From assembly GCF_030816235.1 (NCBI RefSeq), contig NZ_JAUSXT010000001.1:1054001-1118000 (forward strand): DNA of 64,000 nt, in the 5' to 3' direction. The translations under genes and the position numbers were made by a program. Below, in pieces: positions 52,693-64,000 of this stretch. How positions within the stretch are numbered: position 1 is the first letter of the stretch; the number at the start of each line of letters is the position of its first letter. This DNA is from Microbacterium sp. W4I4 (GTDB taxonomy: Bacteria > Actinomycetota > Actinomycetes > Actinomycetales > Microbacteriaceae). The notes beneath the pieces were generated by a model. That model had not been told where the DNA came from. It saw only the letters and a program-made list of their open reading frames with translations, and searched no databases.

Positions 52693-54335
52693 CAGCCGAC
52701 GCCGCCCAGGGGCAGATCGGCACCGGGAATGGCGTCCAGCAGGCGACGGGTGTACTCCTCCTGCGGGTTGCTGAAGATCTCGTCCACCGTGCCCTGCTCG
52801 ACGATGCGACCCTTCTCCATCACGCAGACGAGGTCCGCGGCGACGCGCACCACTGCGAGGTCGTGCGTGATGAACAGGTAGGTGAGGCCGAGCTCGCGCT
52901 GGAGGTCCGAGAGCAGGTGCAGGATCTGGTCCTGCACCAGCACATCGAGCGCCGAGACGGCCTCGTCGAGCACGACGATGTCGGGCTTCAGCGCGAGCGC
53001 ACGCGCGATCGCGACGCGCTGGCGCTGTCCACCGGAGAGCTCGTTCGGGTACCGCCAGGCGAGCTCTCGGGGCAGCGCCACCTGCTCGAGCAGCTCGAGG
53101 GAGCGCTTGTGCTGCTCGTCTCGGGTGCCGATCCCGTGCACGTGCAGCGGTTCGGCGATGAGGCTGCCGATGCTGCGCAGCGGATCGAGCGATCCGTACG
53201 GGTCCTGGAACACCGGCTGCATCCGCCGGCGGAGCCGGAAGATGTCCGCCCGAGACATCGTGCTCGTCGGGGAGCCGTCGATGAGGATCTCACCGCTGGT
53301 GGGCTTCTCGAGCTGCAGCAGCATCTTCGCGACGGTGGACTTGCCGGATCCCGACTCCCCCACCAGCGCGAGCGTCTTGCCGCGCGGGATCGAGAACGAC
53401 ACGTCGTCCACGGCGCGGAAGGCCTCCGAGCGCAGACCGCCCGTGCGGATCGAGTAGTCCTTCACGAGTTCGCGCACCTCGACGACGGACGGGATGTCCT
53501 CGACCATCTCGGAGGTCTGCCCGGTGTTGCCGATGCGCTTCGAGGCCAGGCTCGGTGCCGCCGCGACGAGTCGCTGCGTGTACGGGTGCCGCGGGTTGTT
53601 GAGGATCTCGGCACTGGCGCCGGCCTCGACGATCTCACCCTGGTTCATCACCACGATGCGATCGGCGCGCTCGGCGGCGAGACCGAGGTCGTGCGTGATC
53701 AGCAGCACGGAGGTGCCGCGTTCCCTGGTGAGCGAGGCGAGGTGATCGAGGATCACGCGCTGGACGGTCACGTCGAGTGCGCTGGTGGGCTCATCGGCGA
53801 TCAGGAGCCTCGGGTCGGCTGCGAGGCCGATGCCGATCAGCGCCCGCTGCCGCATGCCGCCGGAGAACTGATGCGGGAACTGATGCATCCGTCGTGCCGC
53901 ATCGGAGAGACCGGCCTGGACCAGCACCTCCACCGCACGCTCGTGCACCTCGTGACGCCCCTGGGCGAGTCCGTTGGCGCGCACGGCCTCCTTGACCTGG
54001 AAGCCGATCGACCAGACCGGGTTGAGGTTCGACATCGGGTCCTGCGGGACGTAGCCGATCTCGCGTCCGCGGATCCGCTCCATCTCCCGCCGGCTCACCT
54101 TGGTCAGCTCCTTGCCGCTCAAGGCGATGCTGCCGCCGGTCACCGTGCCGGTGCCGGGCAGCAGATCGATGATCGCCGCGGCCGTGGTCGACTTGCCGGA
54201 TCCCGACTCGCCCACGATCGCGAGGGTCTCGCCCTCGAGGATGTCGAAGCTGATGCCGTGCAGCACCTCGCGGGACTGCTTTCCGCTGCGGAACGCGACC
54301 TTCAGATCGCGGATGCTGAGAAGCGGTTCGTTCAT
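52692..54335 (-). CDS. Peptide ABC transporter, fused DppD-DppF ATP-binding protein
   Basis: A 547-residue protein with two complete ABC domains in one chain. Walker A GESGSGKST occurs twice, the signatures are FSGGMRQRALIGIGLA and LSGGQRQRVAIARALA, and Walker B is LLIADEPTSALD and IVVLDEAVSALD. Each half has the C-terminal regulatory part of oligopeptide ATPases. It drives import of di- or oligopeptides with the permeases upstream. The ATG at 54335 overlaps the permease stop (ATGA). Confidence 0.93.
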   Translation of the reverse strand: MNEPLLSIRDLKVAFRSGKQSREVLHGISFDILEGETLAIVGESGSGKSTTAAAIIDLLPGTGTVTGGSIALSGKELTKVSRREMERIRGREIGYVPQDPMSNLNPVWSIGFQVKEAVRANGLAQGRHEVHERAVEVLVQAGLSDAARRMHQFPHQFSGGMRQRALIGIGLAADPRLLIADEPTSALDVTVQRVILDHLASLTRERGTSVLLITHDLGLAAERADRIVVMNQGEIVEAGASAEILNNPRHPYTQRLVAAAPSLASKRIGNTGQTSEMVEDIPSVVEVRELVKDYSIRTGGLRSEAFRAVDDVSFSIPRGKTLALVGESGSGKSTVAKMLLQLEKPTSGEILIDGSPTSTMSRADIFRLRRRMQPVFQDPYGSLDPLRSIGSLIAEPLHVHGIGTRDEQHKRSLELLEQVALPRELAWRYPNELSGGQRQRVAIARALALKPDIVVLDEAVSALDVLVQDQILHLLSDLQRELGLTYLFITHDLAVVRVAADLVCVMEKGRIVEQGTVDEIFSNPQEEYTRRLLDAIPGADLPLGGVG

Positions 54336-55276
54336 CGCTGTGCCCTCGCCTTCGGGTCGACGGCGTCGCGCAGCAGCTCGCCGAGTGAGATGAACGCCAG
54401 CACCGTCAGCGTCAGCGCGAGCGACGGCCAGAACAGTGCCATCGGCGCCGTGCGGATGTTGGTCTGGGCCTGACTGATGTCCAGGCCCCAGGACATGGTG
54501 TTCCCGCCGAGACCGACCCCGAGGAACGCCAGCACCGATTCGGCGACGATCGCTCCGGCGAGGCTCAGCGTGGCGACGACGATCACGGGTGCCATGGCGT
54601 TCGGCAGCACGTGCGACAGCATCGTGCGGAACCGGGAGAGGCCGATGGCCTCGGCCCCCATCACGAAGTCCGACTGCTTCACGCGGAGCACCTCGGCGCG
54701 CATGATGCGCGCCGTCGACGCCCACGCGAACCCGCCGATCGCCAGCGCGAGGACGAGTTCGTTCCGGTTCGGGATCACCGACATCACGACGATCGCCGCG
54801 ATGATGTAGGGGATCGTGAAGAAGATGTCACCGACGCGCGACAGCAGCGAGTCGAGCCAGCCGCCGTAGAAGCCGGCGAACGCCCCCATCACGATGCCGA
54901 TCACGGTGCTGATGATCGTGGCGAGTACGCCGACGATCACCGAGGTGCGCGCACCCCAGATCACTCGCGAGTAGACATCGCATCCCTGGCGCGTGAACCC
55001 GAACGGATGGCCCGACTCCGGCCCGCTATTGCTCTTCGAGAGCACGCACCCGTTGTTGGGCGCGACGCTGGTGAACAGGCTGGGGAAGATCGCCACGACG
55101 ATCACCACCAGCACGAAGGCCGCGGAGATCCAGAACACCGGCCGGCTGCGCAGATCGCGCCACGCGTCCAGCCAGAGGTTGCTGCGCTTGGCATCGATGC
55201 GGACGACGTCGACGGGTACGGACGTCGTGTCGATGGGAGCGACGTAGTGCTCCACATGTGCGTCAGGACGAGACAT
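54332..55276 (-). CDS. Peptide ABC transporter permease (DppC/OppC type)
   Basis: A 314-residue permease. An N-terminal cytosolic extension of about 45 residues precedes the first helix; the EAA-like loop is MGAEAIGLSRFRTMLSHVLPN. The extracellular loop after helix 1 carries two cysteines (NNGCVLSKSN, RQGCDVYSR) that may form a disulfide. Its start overlaps the end of the upstream permease by 14 bases. Confidence 0.92.
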   Translation of the reverse strand: MSRPDAHVEHYVAPIDTTSVPVDVVRIDAKRSNLWLDAWRDLRSRPVFWISAAFVLVVIVVAIFPSLFTSVAPNNGCVLSKSNSGPESGHPFGFTRQGCDVYSRVIWGARTSVIVGVLATIISTVIGIVMGAFAGFYGGWLDSLLSRVGDIFFTIPYIIAAIVVMSVIPNRNELVLALAIGGFAWASTARIMRAEVLRVKQSDFVMGAEAIGLSRFRTMLSHVLPNAMAPVIVVATLSLAGAIVAESVLAFLGVGLGGNTMSWGLDISQAQTNIRTAPMALFWPSLALTLTVLAFISLGELLRDAVDPKARAQR

Positions 55277-56195
55277 AGCGGATCCTCGGATCGAGCAGGC
55301 CGTAGATCAGATCCACGACGATGTTGATGAACACGTACACGACGACGAACACGGTGACGAACGACACCACCGTCGGGTTCTCGCCGCGGATGATCGCCTG
55401 ATACAGGGTGTTGCCGACGCCCGGCACGTTGAAGATGCCCTCGGTGACGGTCGCGCCGACCATCAGCACGCCGAAGACCGTCCCGAGGTCAGTGATCATC
55501 GGGATCAGCGAGTTCCGGAGCACATGCACGGGGATGACGCGCTCGCGCGGCAGACCCTTGCTGTACGCGGTGCGCACCCAGTCCTGGTTCAGCGTGTCGA
55601 TCGTCGAGCTGCGGGTGAGGCGCATGCTCGTCGCGTAGACGCTGAAACCGAGAACGATGGCGGGGAGCCAGAGATCACCCCAGTCGTTCTGAGCGCCGAT
55701 CGTGGGTCGGAACCAGCCCAATTGGATGGCCAGGAAGTACTGCGCGAGGAACGAGAGCACGAAGATCGGCAGTGCGACGAAGATGAGCGCGATCACGAGC
55801 ATCACGTTGTCGAAGATGCCGCCCTTGTTGAGCGCCGAGAACAGGCCGATCACGATGGCCAGGACGAACGCGATCGCCACCGCCATGACCGCGAGGCGCA
55901 GAGTGACCGGGAAGGTGCGCGAGAGGATCTCGATGACCGGCTGGCCCGAGAAGCTCACCCCGAAGTCGAGCCGGAAGATTCCGGTGATGTAGTAGAAGTA
56001 CTGCACGATGAACGGCTGATCGAGGTGGTACTGCGCACGCAGCTGCTCGATCAGCGCCGGGTTCGGCGTGCGGTCTCCGAAGAGCGCGGCGATCGGATCG
56101 CCGGGCATCGCGAAGACCATGAAATAGATCAGCAGGGTGGCGCCGAAGAACACCGGTATCGCCTGCAGGATCCGCCTGAGGATGTAAAAGGCCAT
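55263..56195 (-). CDS. Peptide ABC transporter permease (DppB/OppB type)
   Basis: A 310-residue permease with the conserved N-terminal AFYILRRILQAIPVFFGATLL, an extracellular loop containing NPALIEQLRAQYHLDQPF, and the loop TAYSKGLPRERVIPVHVLRN that contacts the ATPase. A GGGAGG ribosome binding site precedes the ATG at 56195. A strong hairpin separates it from the binding-protein gene. Confidence 0.92.
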   Translation of the reverse strand: MAFYILRRILQAIPVFFGATLLIYFMVFAMPGDPIAALFGDRTPNPALIEQLRAQYHLDQPFIVQYFYYITGIFRLDFGVSFSGQPVIEILSRTFPVTLRLAVMAVAIAFVLAIVIGLFSALNKGGIFDNVMLVIALIFVALPIFVLSFLAQYFLAIQLGWFRPTIGAQNDWGDLWLPAIVLGFSVYATSMRLTRSSTIDTLNQDWVRTAYSKGLPRERVIPVHVLRNSLIPMITDLGTVFGVLMVGATVTEGIFNVPGVGNTLYQAIIRGENPTVVSFVTVFVVVYVFINIVVDLIYGLLDPRIRYVSS

Positions 56196-56226
56196 CCTCG
56201 ACCTCCCTTCGGGTAAGGAAGCAGAG

Positions 56227-56264
56227 TGAACGGGGCGGTGGTGGTATCACCACCGCCCCGTTCA
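56227..56264 (-). terminator. Intra-operon hairpin after the peptide-binding protein gene
   Basis: A perfect 17-bp stem (56227-56243 with 56248-56264) with a GTAT loop lies ten bases after the stop of the binding-protein gene and ahead of the permease gene. It could partly terminate transcription or protect the upstream mRNA, giving more binding protein than permease. Confidence 0.8.
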
Positions 56265-56274
56265 ACTCATCGGA

Positions 56275-57909
56275 TCACTTGGACTTCGTGATCTCGTCGT
56301 ACAGCGGAACCGAGTTCCAGCCGAACTTCACGTTGCTGACCTTCTTGCCGAAACCGCCGACCACGTTGGAGTACCACAGCGGGGTGGCCGGAAGGTCCTT
56401 CAGCAGAACCTCCTGCGCCTGCTGGTACAGCTTGTTCGCTTCCTTCGGGTCGGTGGCGGAGATGCCCTCCGACAGCAGCTTGTCGAACTCGGAGCTCGAG
56501 TAGTCGCCATCGTTCGAGCCCGCGTTGGTCGCGTAGAGCGGTCCGAGGAAGTTGTACAGGCCCGGGTAGTCGGCCTGCCAGCCGGTGCGGAACGCGGTCT
56601 CGATCGTGCGATCGGTGACCTTGGCGCGCAGCTCCTTGAACGTCGGGTACGGAGCGCCCGAGGCGTCGATGCCGAGGGTGTTCTTGATGGAGTTGACGGT
56701 CGCGTCGACCCAGGCCTGGTGGCCGCCGTCGGCGTTGTACGCGATCTGGAACGAGCCGCTCCACGGGCTGATCTTGTCGGCCTCGGCCCACAGCTCCTTG
56801 GCCTTCTTCTCGTTGTACTTCAGGACGTCGGCGCCCTTCAGCGAGTCGGACCATCCGTCGATGACCGGCGAGGTGAAGTCGCTGGCCGGGGTGCGGGTGC
56901 CCTGGAAGATCACCTTGGTGATCTCATCGCGGTTGATCGCCATGGACAGCGCCGCGCGACGCAGTGCGCCCTCGTCGCCGCCGAAGTGCGCGAGGCGCTC
57001 CGGGATGGTGAAGGACTGGAAGATCGCGGCCGGCTGGTTCACCGCACGGTCGCCGAGGTCGGACTCGAAGGTCGCGAACGCGGAGTCCGGAATGGCGTCC
57101 AGCACGTCGAGCTGGTCACCGGTCAGGTCGGCGTACGCAGCATCCTGCGAGGCGTAGAACTTGATGTCCAGGCCACCGTTGGCAGGCGTGCGCGGGCCGT
57201 CGTAGTCGGGGTTCTTGACCAGGCTGATGCCCGTCTCGTGCTTCCAGGCGCCTGCGCCGTCGAGCATGTACGGTCCGTTGCCGATCGGGTTCTCGCCGAA
57301 CGCGGCGAGGTCCTTCCACGCCGATTCGGGCAGCGGGAAGTAGGCCGAGTAGCCGAGGCGCTGAGCGAAGTCGGATGCCGGCTTGTTCAGAGCGATCGTG
57401 AAGGTGTGGTCGTCGACCTTCTTCAGACCGGTCAGCTCGGAGTCCACGTCGTAGCTGAAGCCCTCAATGTCCTCGAAGAAGTAGCTGGAGAGCTGCTTGT
57501 TCGAGGCGAGTGCGCCGTAGTTCCACGCCTTGATGAAGCTGTCAGCGTTGACGTCTTCGCCGTTGGTGAACTTCAGACCCTCACGGATGGTGACCGTGAG
57601 GTGCTGCGGGTCGTCGACCTTGATGTCCTTGGCGACATCGTTGAAGACCGAGCCGTCAGCGGCGTAGCCGATGAGTCCCGAGAAGATGGCGTCGAGGATC
57701 TTGCCGCCGCCGGTCTCGTTGGTGTTGGTCGGGATGAGCGGGTTCTGCGGCTCGGAGCCGTTGACCGAGATGATCGCCGAGGCGTCGACATCGCCGCCTG
57801 CGGAACCACCGCTGGGCTTCGGTGTGGAGCCTGACGAGCATCCGGCGAGCGCCAGGGCGCCCGCCACTAGAAGTGCCGCACTCGCAAGTGCGATCCGATT
57901 GCGCTTCAC
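56275..57909 (-). CDS. Peptide ABC transporter substrate-binding lipoprotein
   Basis: A 544-residue family 5 binding protein. The signal peptide ends in LAGCSSGS, a lipobox, so it is lipid-anchored. IISVNGSEPQNPLIPTNTNE and LTVTIREGLKFTNGEDV are typical of oligopeptide-binding proteins. It captures peptides for the permease-ATPase below. ATG at 57909 has AGGAGG upstream. Confidence 0.92.
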   Translation of the reverse strand: MKRNRIALASAALLVAGALALAGCSSGSTPKPSGGSAGGDVDASAIISVNGSEPQNPLIPTNTNETGGGKILDAIFSGLIGYAADGSVFNDVAKDIKVDDPQHLTVTIREGLKFTNGEDVNADSFIKAWNYGALASNKQLSSYFFEDIEGFSYDVDSELTGLKKVDDHTFTIALNKPASDFAQRLGYSAYFPLPESAWKDLAAFGENPIGNGPYMLDGAGAWKHETGISLVKNPDYDGPRTPANGGLDIKFYASQDAAYADLTGDQLDVLDAIPDSAFATFESDLGDRAVNQPAAIFQSFTIPERLAHFGGDEGALRRAALSMAINRDEITKVIFQGTRTPASDFTSPVIDGWSDSLKGADVLKYNEKKAKELWAEADKISPWSGSFQIAYNADGGHQAWVDATVNSIKNTLGIDASGAPYPTFKELRAKVTDRTIETAFRTGWQADYPGLYNFLGPLYATNAGSNDGDYSSSEFDKLLSEGISATDPKEANKLYQQAQEVLLKDLPATPLWYSNVVGGFGKKVSNVKFGWNSVPLYDEITKSK

Positions 57910-58040
57910 TTGTGTCCTCCTATGGACTTCAGAGCGACGTACCGTCCCCGGCTTCGAGAACGGCGCATGTCGACGATCCTAAGTCCCGCGCGCTCCGATC
58001 GCACCGGACGACGCAGAACTGTTACTCACCCTTAACCGAA

Positions 58041-58071
58041 CCGCCCCGCCGTCGAAACAACGGCGGGGCGG
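58041..58071 (-). terminator. gcvP terminator
   Basis: A 12-bp GC-rich stem (58041-58052 with 58060-58071) around a seven-base loop follows gcvP, with TTCGGTT after it on the minus strand. It ends the glycine cleavage operon. Confidence 0.8.
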
Positions 58072-58086
58072 AGGGGAACCGGATGC

Positions 58087-60954
<2,868 letters not shown>

Positions 60955-60956
60955 TC

Positions 60957-61334
60957 TCAGCCCTTCGTGATCGCGGTGTAGGCGTCGCGGTCGAGCAGAC
61001 CGTCGATCGCGCCATCGGCGACGGCGACCTTGATCAGCCAGGCGTCCTCGAACGGCGAGGCGTTCAGAAGTGCCGGGTCGTCGACGACCGCCTCATTGAT
61101 CTCGGTGACGGTGCCGGCGACGGGCGCGTAGAGCTCGGAGACCGACTTGGTCGACTCCGCCTCGCCGAACACGTCTCCGCGCGTGAGCTCGGTGCCCACT
61201 GCGGGAAGCTCGACGAAGACGATGTCGCCAAGGGCGTCAGCGGCGAAATCGGTGATGCCGATCGTCGCGGTCTCGCCGTCGACGGCGACCCATTCGTGCT
61301 CTTCGCTGTACTTGAGGGTGGTGAGATCGGTCAT
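60957..61334 (-). CDS. gcvH: Glycine cleavage system H protein
   Basis: The lipoyl carrier of the glycine cleavage system, 125 residues. The lipoylated lysine is in [35 protein letters not shown] and [11 protein letters not shown] fit the family. The ATG overlaps the gcvT stop by four bases. Confidence 0.95.
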   Translation of the reverse strand: MTDLTTLKYSEEHEWVAVDGETATIGITDFAADALGDIVFVELPAVGTELTRGDVFGEAESTKSVSELYAPVAGTVTEINEAVVDDPALLNASPFEDAWLIKVAVADGAIDGLLDRDAYTAITKG

Positions 61335-62470
61335 TTCTTCCTCCGGTAGAAAGGCAGGGCTGTCACGGTCGCGGGGATCTTCGTCCCACGCACATCAAGG
61401 AATACTGCGGTTCCCTCCTCGGCGGAAGAGGGATCGACGAAGGCCATCGCGATGGGGTGGCCGAGCGTCGGGCTGAGGGCGCCGCTGGTGATCTCTCCGA
61501 GGACGCTGCCGTCTTTGGAGACCACGGCGTAACCGGCGCGGCCGGCGCGGCGGCCCTCGGCGGTGAGGCCGACGAGCACGCGGGCGTCCGCGGCGGGAGT
61601 GATGGCGTCCTTGCCGACGAAGCGCTCCTTGTCGGCGACGACGACGCGACCCAGTCCCGCCTGCGCAGGCTTGGTCTCGCGGGAGAGCTCATGCCCGTAG
61701 AGCGGCATGCCCGCCTCCAGGCGCAGCGTGTCGCGGGCGGCGAGGCCGGCGGGAACGAGACCGTGCGGCTCGCCGGCGGCGAGCACGGCATCCCAGAGCG
61801 CCTCGGCGTCGGCTGCCGCGACGAGCAGCTCGAAGCCGTCCTCGCCGGTGTAGCCCGTGCGTGCCAGCAGCAGCGGCTTGCCGGCGAAGGTCGCACTCGC
61901 CCAGGAGTAGTACTTCTGCTCCGCCCAGGGAACGCTGACATCGCTGATGCCGGCGACCTCGGTGAGGATCTGCTCGGACGCGGGGCCCTGCACGGCGATC
62001 AGCGCGTAGTCGTCGGAGACGTCCTCGACGGTGACGGCGAAGTCGGTCACCCTGGCCTGCAGACCCTCGCGCACGGCATCCCGGTTGCCCGCGTTGGAGA
62101 TGATCAGGAAGTCGTCGTCCTGCAGGCGGTAGACGATGACGTCGTCGATGATGCCGCCGTCCTCGGCGAGCAGCAGCGAGTACTTCGCCTTGCCATCGGC
62201 CATCGCGGAGAGGCGGCCGGCGAGCGCGTAGTCGAGGTAGGCCGCGGCATCCGCGCCCCGCACGGTGAACTCGGCCATGTGCGAGATGTCGAACACGCCC
62301 GCGGCGTCACGGACCGCGTGGTGCTCGGCGAGGTCCGAGGAGTAGCGCACCGGCATCTGCCAGCCGCCGAAATCGGTGAAGGACGCCCCGAGCGCCTCAT
62401 GGCGCGAGCGGAGCGGGGTGTATCTACTGGTCTGCGTCGCGCTGTCGCGCGTCGTCGAAGGATCGGTCAT
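61331..62470 (-). CDS. gcvT: Glycine cleavage system aminomethyltransferase (T protein)
   Basis: The tetrahydrofolate-dependent subunit releasing ammonia and forming methylene-THF. The 379-residue protein has [23 protein letters not shown], and [14 protein letters not shown] with the catalytic region, ending in a beta-barrel. It is the first gene of the operon and follows the tandem glycine riboswitch. ATG at 62470 has GGGAGAACTCC upstream. Confidence 0.95.
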   Translation of the reverse strand: MTDPSTTRDSATQTSRYTPLRSRHEALGASFTDFGGWQMPVRYSSDLAEHHAVRDAAGVFDISHMAEFTVRGADAAAYLDYALAGRLSAMADGKAKYSLLLAEDGGIIDDVIVYRLQDDDFLIISNAGNRDAVREGLQARVTDFAVTVEDVSDDYALIAVQGPASEQILTEVAGISDVSVPWAEQKYYSWASATFAGKPLLLARTGYTGEDGFELLVAAADAEALWDAVLAAGEPHGLVPAGLAARDTLRLEAGMPLYGHELSRETKPAQAGLGRVVVADKERFVGKDAITPAADARVLVGLTAEGRRAGRAGYAVVSKDGSVLGEITSGALSPTLGHPIAMAFVDPSSAEEGTAVFLDVRGTKIPATVTALPFYRRKK

Positions 62471-62524
62471 GGAGTTCTCCCGGTCAGGATCGGGCAGGAC
62501 GACGTCGTCGCCGTCCTGGGAACT

Positions 62525-62716
62525 CCCCCTCTGTCATCGGGCCTGAGAGCTTCGCCCTCCGCCGAGCACGGAGACCCGTCGCGAAGTGCTTTCACCGTCG
62601 GCGGATGCGTGAGCATCGCTTTCCAGAGCGGCCGGATCTGCACGGTATGGGTACCTGAGAGATTGGCGGGGAGGCTTGCTCCTTCGGTGCCCAGCTGCGC
62701 TCACCGGGCTCTCCCG
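62525..62716 (-). promoter_or_regulatory. Tandem glycine riboswitch
   Basis: Read on the minus strand, the leader of gcvT holds two glycine aptamers. Aptamer 1 has GCGGGAGAGC, CCGAAGGAGCAAG and AATCTCTCAGG. Aptamer 2 has GCTCTGGAAAGC, CGACGGTGAAAGC, GGAGGGCGAAGCTCTCAGG. The GGAGAG...GAAGGAGCAA...TCTCAGG series is diagnostic. This fills most of the 318 bases between gcvT and the NrtR gene. Glycine binding normally turns the cleavage operon on. Confidence 0.93.
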
Positions 62717-62788
62717 CACAGGTCATCGGCCTGTGTTCAGTTAGGGCTCCAGCATAGCGGGCCGCCGGGCTCATCTAGGCTCTTCATC

Positions 62789-63448
62789 GTGACCGGAACC
62801 ACAGGCGAGAACGACGCGATCCGCGTCGCCGTGTCGACCGTCATCTTCTCGCTGCGCACGGCCCCCGAGGGCGACCGCCTGATGCTGCCGCTGGTGCGCC
62901 GCACCAGGGAGCCGCACCTGGGCACCTGGGCGCTGCCGGGTGGCTGGCTGGATCCCGCCGAGGACCTGGATGCGGCGGCATCCCGCACCCTGGCGGAGAC
63001 GACCGCACTGAAGCCGAGCTACCTCGAGCAGCTGTACACCTTCGGCGAGGTGGATCGTGCGCCCGTCCGGGCGATCTCCATCGTCTACTGGGCGCTGCTG
63101 CGGTCGGATCTCGTCGACGCGCAGCGGTCGGCCAGCGGCGCTCCCGAGAACGTCGAGTGGTTCGACGTCGACGCCATCCCGCCGCTGGCGTTCGATCACA
63201 ACCGGATCGCCGAGTACGCGCTGGACCGGCTGCGCAACAAGGTCGCGTACAGCCGCATCGCCGCGGGTCTGCTGCCCGACGAGTTCACCCTGACCGAGCT
63301 GCGCGAGGTGTACGAGGCCGTGCTCGGCCGCCGCCTGGACCCGTCGAACTTCCGGCGTCTGCTGGAGAGCTCTGACGAGCTCGTGCCGACCGAGTCGTTC
63401 CGCACCGGCAAGCACCGCCCCGCGCGCCTGTACCGCTACGCCGCCTGA
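62789..63448 (+). CDS. nrtR: NrtR-type transcriptional regulator (Nudix plus winged helix)
   Basis: NrtR represses NAD biosynthesis genes and is released by ADP-ribose. The 219-residue protein has an N-terminal Nudix domain in which the catalytic box is altered: GGWLDPAEDLDAAASRTLAETTAL lacks the REUxEExG core, as in the DNA-binding, non-hydrolytic members. A winged-helix domain follows from about 150 (LPDEFTLTELREVYEAVL, LDPSNFRRLLESS). It lies directly upstream of nadA, its likely target. GTG start at 62789. Confidence 0.88.
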   Translation: MTGTTGENDAIRVAVSTVIFSLRTAPEGDRLMLPLVRRTREPHLGTWALPGGWLDPAEDLDAAASRTLAETTALKPSYLEQLYTFGEVDRAPVRAISIVYWALLRSDLVDAQRSASGAPENVEWFDVDAIPPLAFDHNRIAEYALDRLRNKVAYSRIAAGLLPDEFTLTELREVYEAVLGRRLDPSNFRRLLESSDELVPTESFRTGKHRPARLYRYAA

Positions 63449-63482
63449 TCCCCGGCATCCGCCGCCGATCCGGCTCTCCTGT

Positions 63483-63562
63483 CCACGGATGTCGGCTCAC
63501 ACGACGGATTTCGGCACATACGGTCGTTCTGCGCCGACATCCGTCGTTTCGGCCGACAAGTG
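63483..63562. repeat. 80-bp dispersed element, copy 2
   Basis: The same layout and length as 13189-13268: CGGATGTCGG, CGGATTTCGG, then CCGACATCCG and CCGACAAGTG. About 75 percent identical to copy 1 without gaps. It lies between nrtR and the nadA promoter. Confidence 0.75.
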
Positions 63563-63591
63563 AGCCGCGACGTGACACGACACCACTCCGA

Positions 63592-63619
63592 TTGCACTTC
63601 TGGTCAGATCGACATAATC
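63592..63619 (+). promoter_or_regulatory. Predicted nadA promoter
   Basis: TTGCAC at 63592-63597 and TAATCT at 63614-63619 are 16 bases apart and fit -35 and -10 boxes. The stretch AGTAAGTGTCGAAGTGACTA just downstream is AT-richer than its surroundings and is a plausible place for a NrtR site, but no clean inverted repeat is seen. Confidence 0.6.
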
Positions 63620-63664
63620 TGTTCTCGCACAGTAAGTGTCGAAGTGACTATAAGGCGGCGCCCG

Positions 63665-64000
63665 ATGTCCACCCCTCTCCTCTCTCCTGAGATTGACCCC
63701 TCGGTCGACCACGCGCTGCAGGCGATCATCTCGGGCTCCTCCACCGAGTCCACCTGCACCACCGACCTCGCGGCCGGCCCCTGGGACTTCGACACCCGCC
63801 CGGGCTACGGGCCAGGCTCCTCGATGGGCGACGTCATCCCCACCGGCGCACCACGGCAGGGCGAGCTGCCTCAGCAGTACCGGGATGCCGATGAGGACGA
63901 GCTGCACCAGCGCATCCGCGCCGCCAAGCAGACCCTCGGCGACCGCGTCGTCGTGCTCGGCCACTTCTACCAGCGCGAGGAGGTCGTCCGGCACGCCGAC
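63665..64000 (+). CDS. nadA: Quinolinate synthase A (3' truncated by the window)
   Basis: NadA condenses iminoaspartate with dihydroxyacetone phosphate to quinolinate, early in NAD synthesis, using a 4Fe-4S cluster. 112 residues are visible; VVVLGHFYQREEVVRHAD at the end is a family signature. The N-terminal 70 residues are a variable extension. ATG at 63665 has AAGG upstream. The cysteine ligands lie beyond the window. Confidence 0.9.
   Translation, partial: MSTPLLSPEIDPSVDHALQAIISGSSTESTCTTDLAAGPWDFDTRPGYGPGSSMGDVIPTGAPRQGELPQQYRDADEDELHQRIRAAKQTLGDRVVVLGHFYQREEVVRHAD

Overview
The window is high-GC DNA with short intergenic gaps, many GTG starts and many 1-4 bp gene overlaps. Gene content and order point to an actinobacterium of the family Microbacteriaceae, and a Microbacterium-like genome is the best guess. 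Several blocks keep the order known from Mycobacterium tuberculosis. One is DUF2342 metalloprotease / cyclodehydratase-like protein / UvrD-type helicase / NudC / AdnB-AdnA / DUF3107 / ferritin-like protein / RhlE-type helicase (compare Rv3195-Rv3211). The other is general stress protein / DUF4870-like / MgtE-N / DUF1003 / Mrp / TatB / O-methyltransferase (compare Rv1234-Rv1220c). No rRNA, tRNA, phage, transposase or CRISPR array was seen. It reads as core chromosome with a few accessory inserts.

Layout. 1-15.7 kb is a DNA repair block: a UvrD-family helicase, the NADH pyrophosphatase NudC, a phosphotransferase-fold protein whose catalytic residues look lost, the AdnAB double-strand-break helicase-nuclease, small conserved proteins and a DEAD-box RNA helicase. 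15.7-22.6 kb holds hydrolases: PHP, EEP, Xaa-Pro peptidase, alpha/beta hydrolase, two HAD proteins, a P-loop kinase and a GNAT. 22.8-25.7 kb holds a DUF222/HNH nuclease, a tandem repeat array, a DUF218 protein and a VOC protein. 25.6-31.8 kb is the Rv1234-Rv1220c-like block. 32-40.4 kb carries a GT-C mannosyltransferase-like protein, dapE and dapD (divergent), a second DEAD-box helicase, gltA, and fdxA-dapC; three of the four succinylase-branch lysine genes are therefore here. 40.5-46.4 kb is an alpha-L-arabinofuranosidase with its sugar ABC importer and a LacI regulator. 46.4-48.1 kb is azlCD with a divergent XRE-cupin regulator. 48.1-52 kb has a secreted transglycosylase-like protein, TypA and a CPBP protease. 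52.1-57.9 kb is an oligopeptide-type ABC importer operon ending in a PH-domain membrane protein. 58-62.8 kb is gcvT-gcvH-gcvP behind a tandem glycine riboswitch. 62.8-64 kb is a NrtR-type NAD regulator and the start of nadA.

Most genes are known families. The least explained features are a dispersed roughly 80-bp intergenic element built from two direct and two inverted copies of a short motif (two homologous copies at 13.2 and 63.5 kb, and two elements of similar design but different sequence at 17.7 and 37.0 kb), a GTGACGG array running into the DUF218 gene, hairpins after the binding-protein gene in both ABC importer operons, and the predicted pseudokinase beside AdnAB. All function calls come from reading the sequence; no database search was run.
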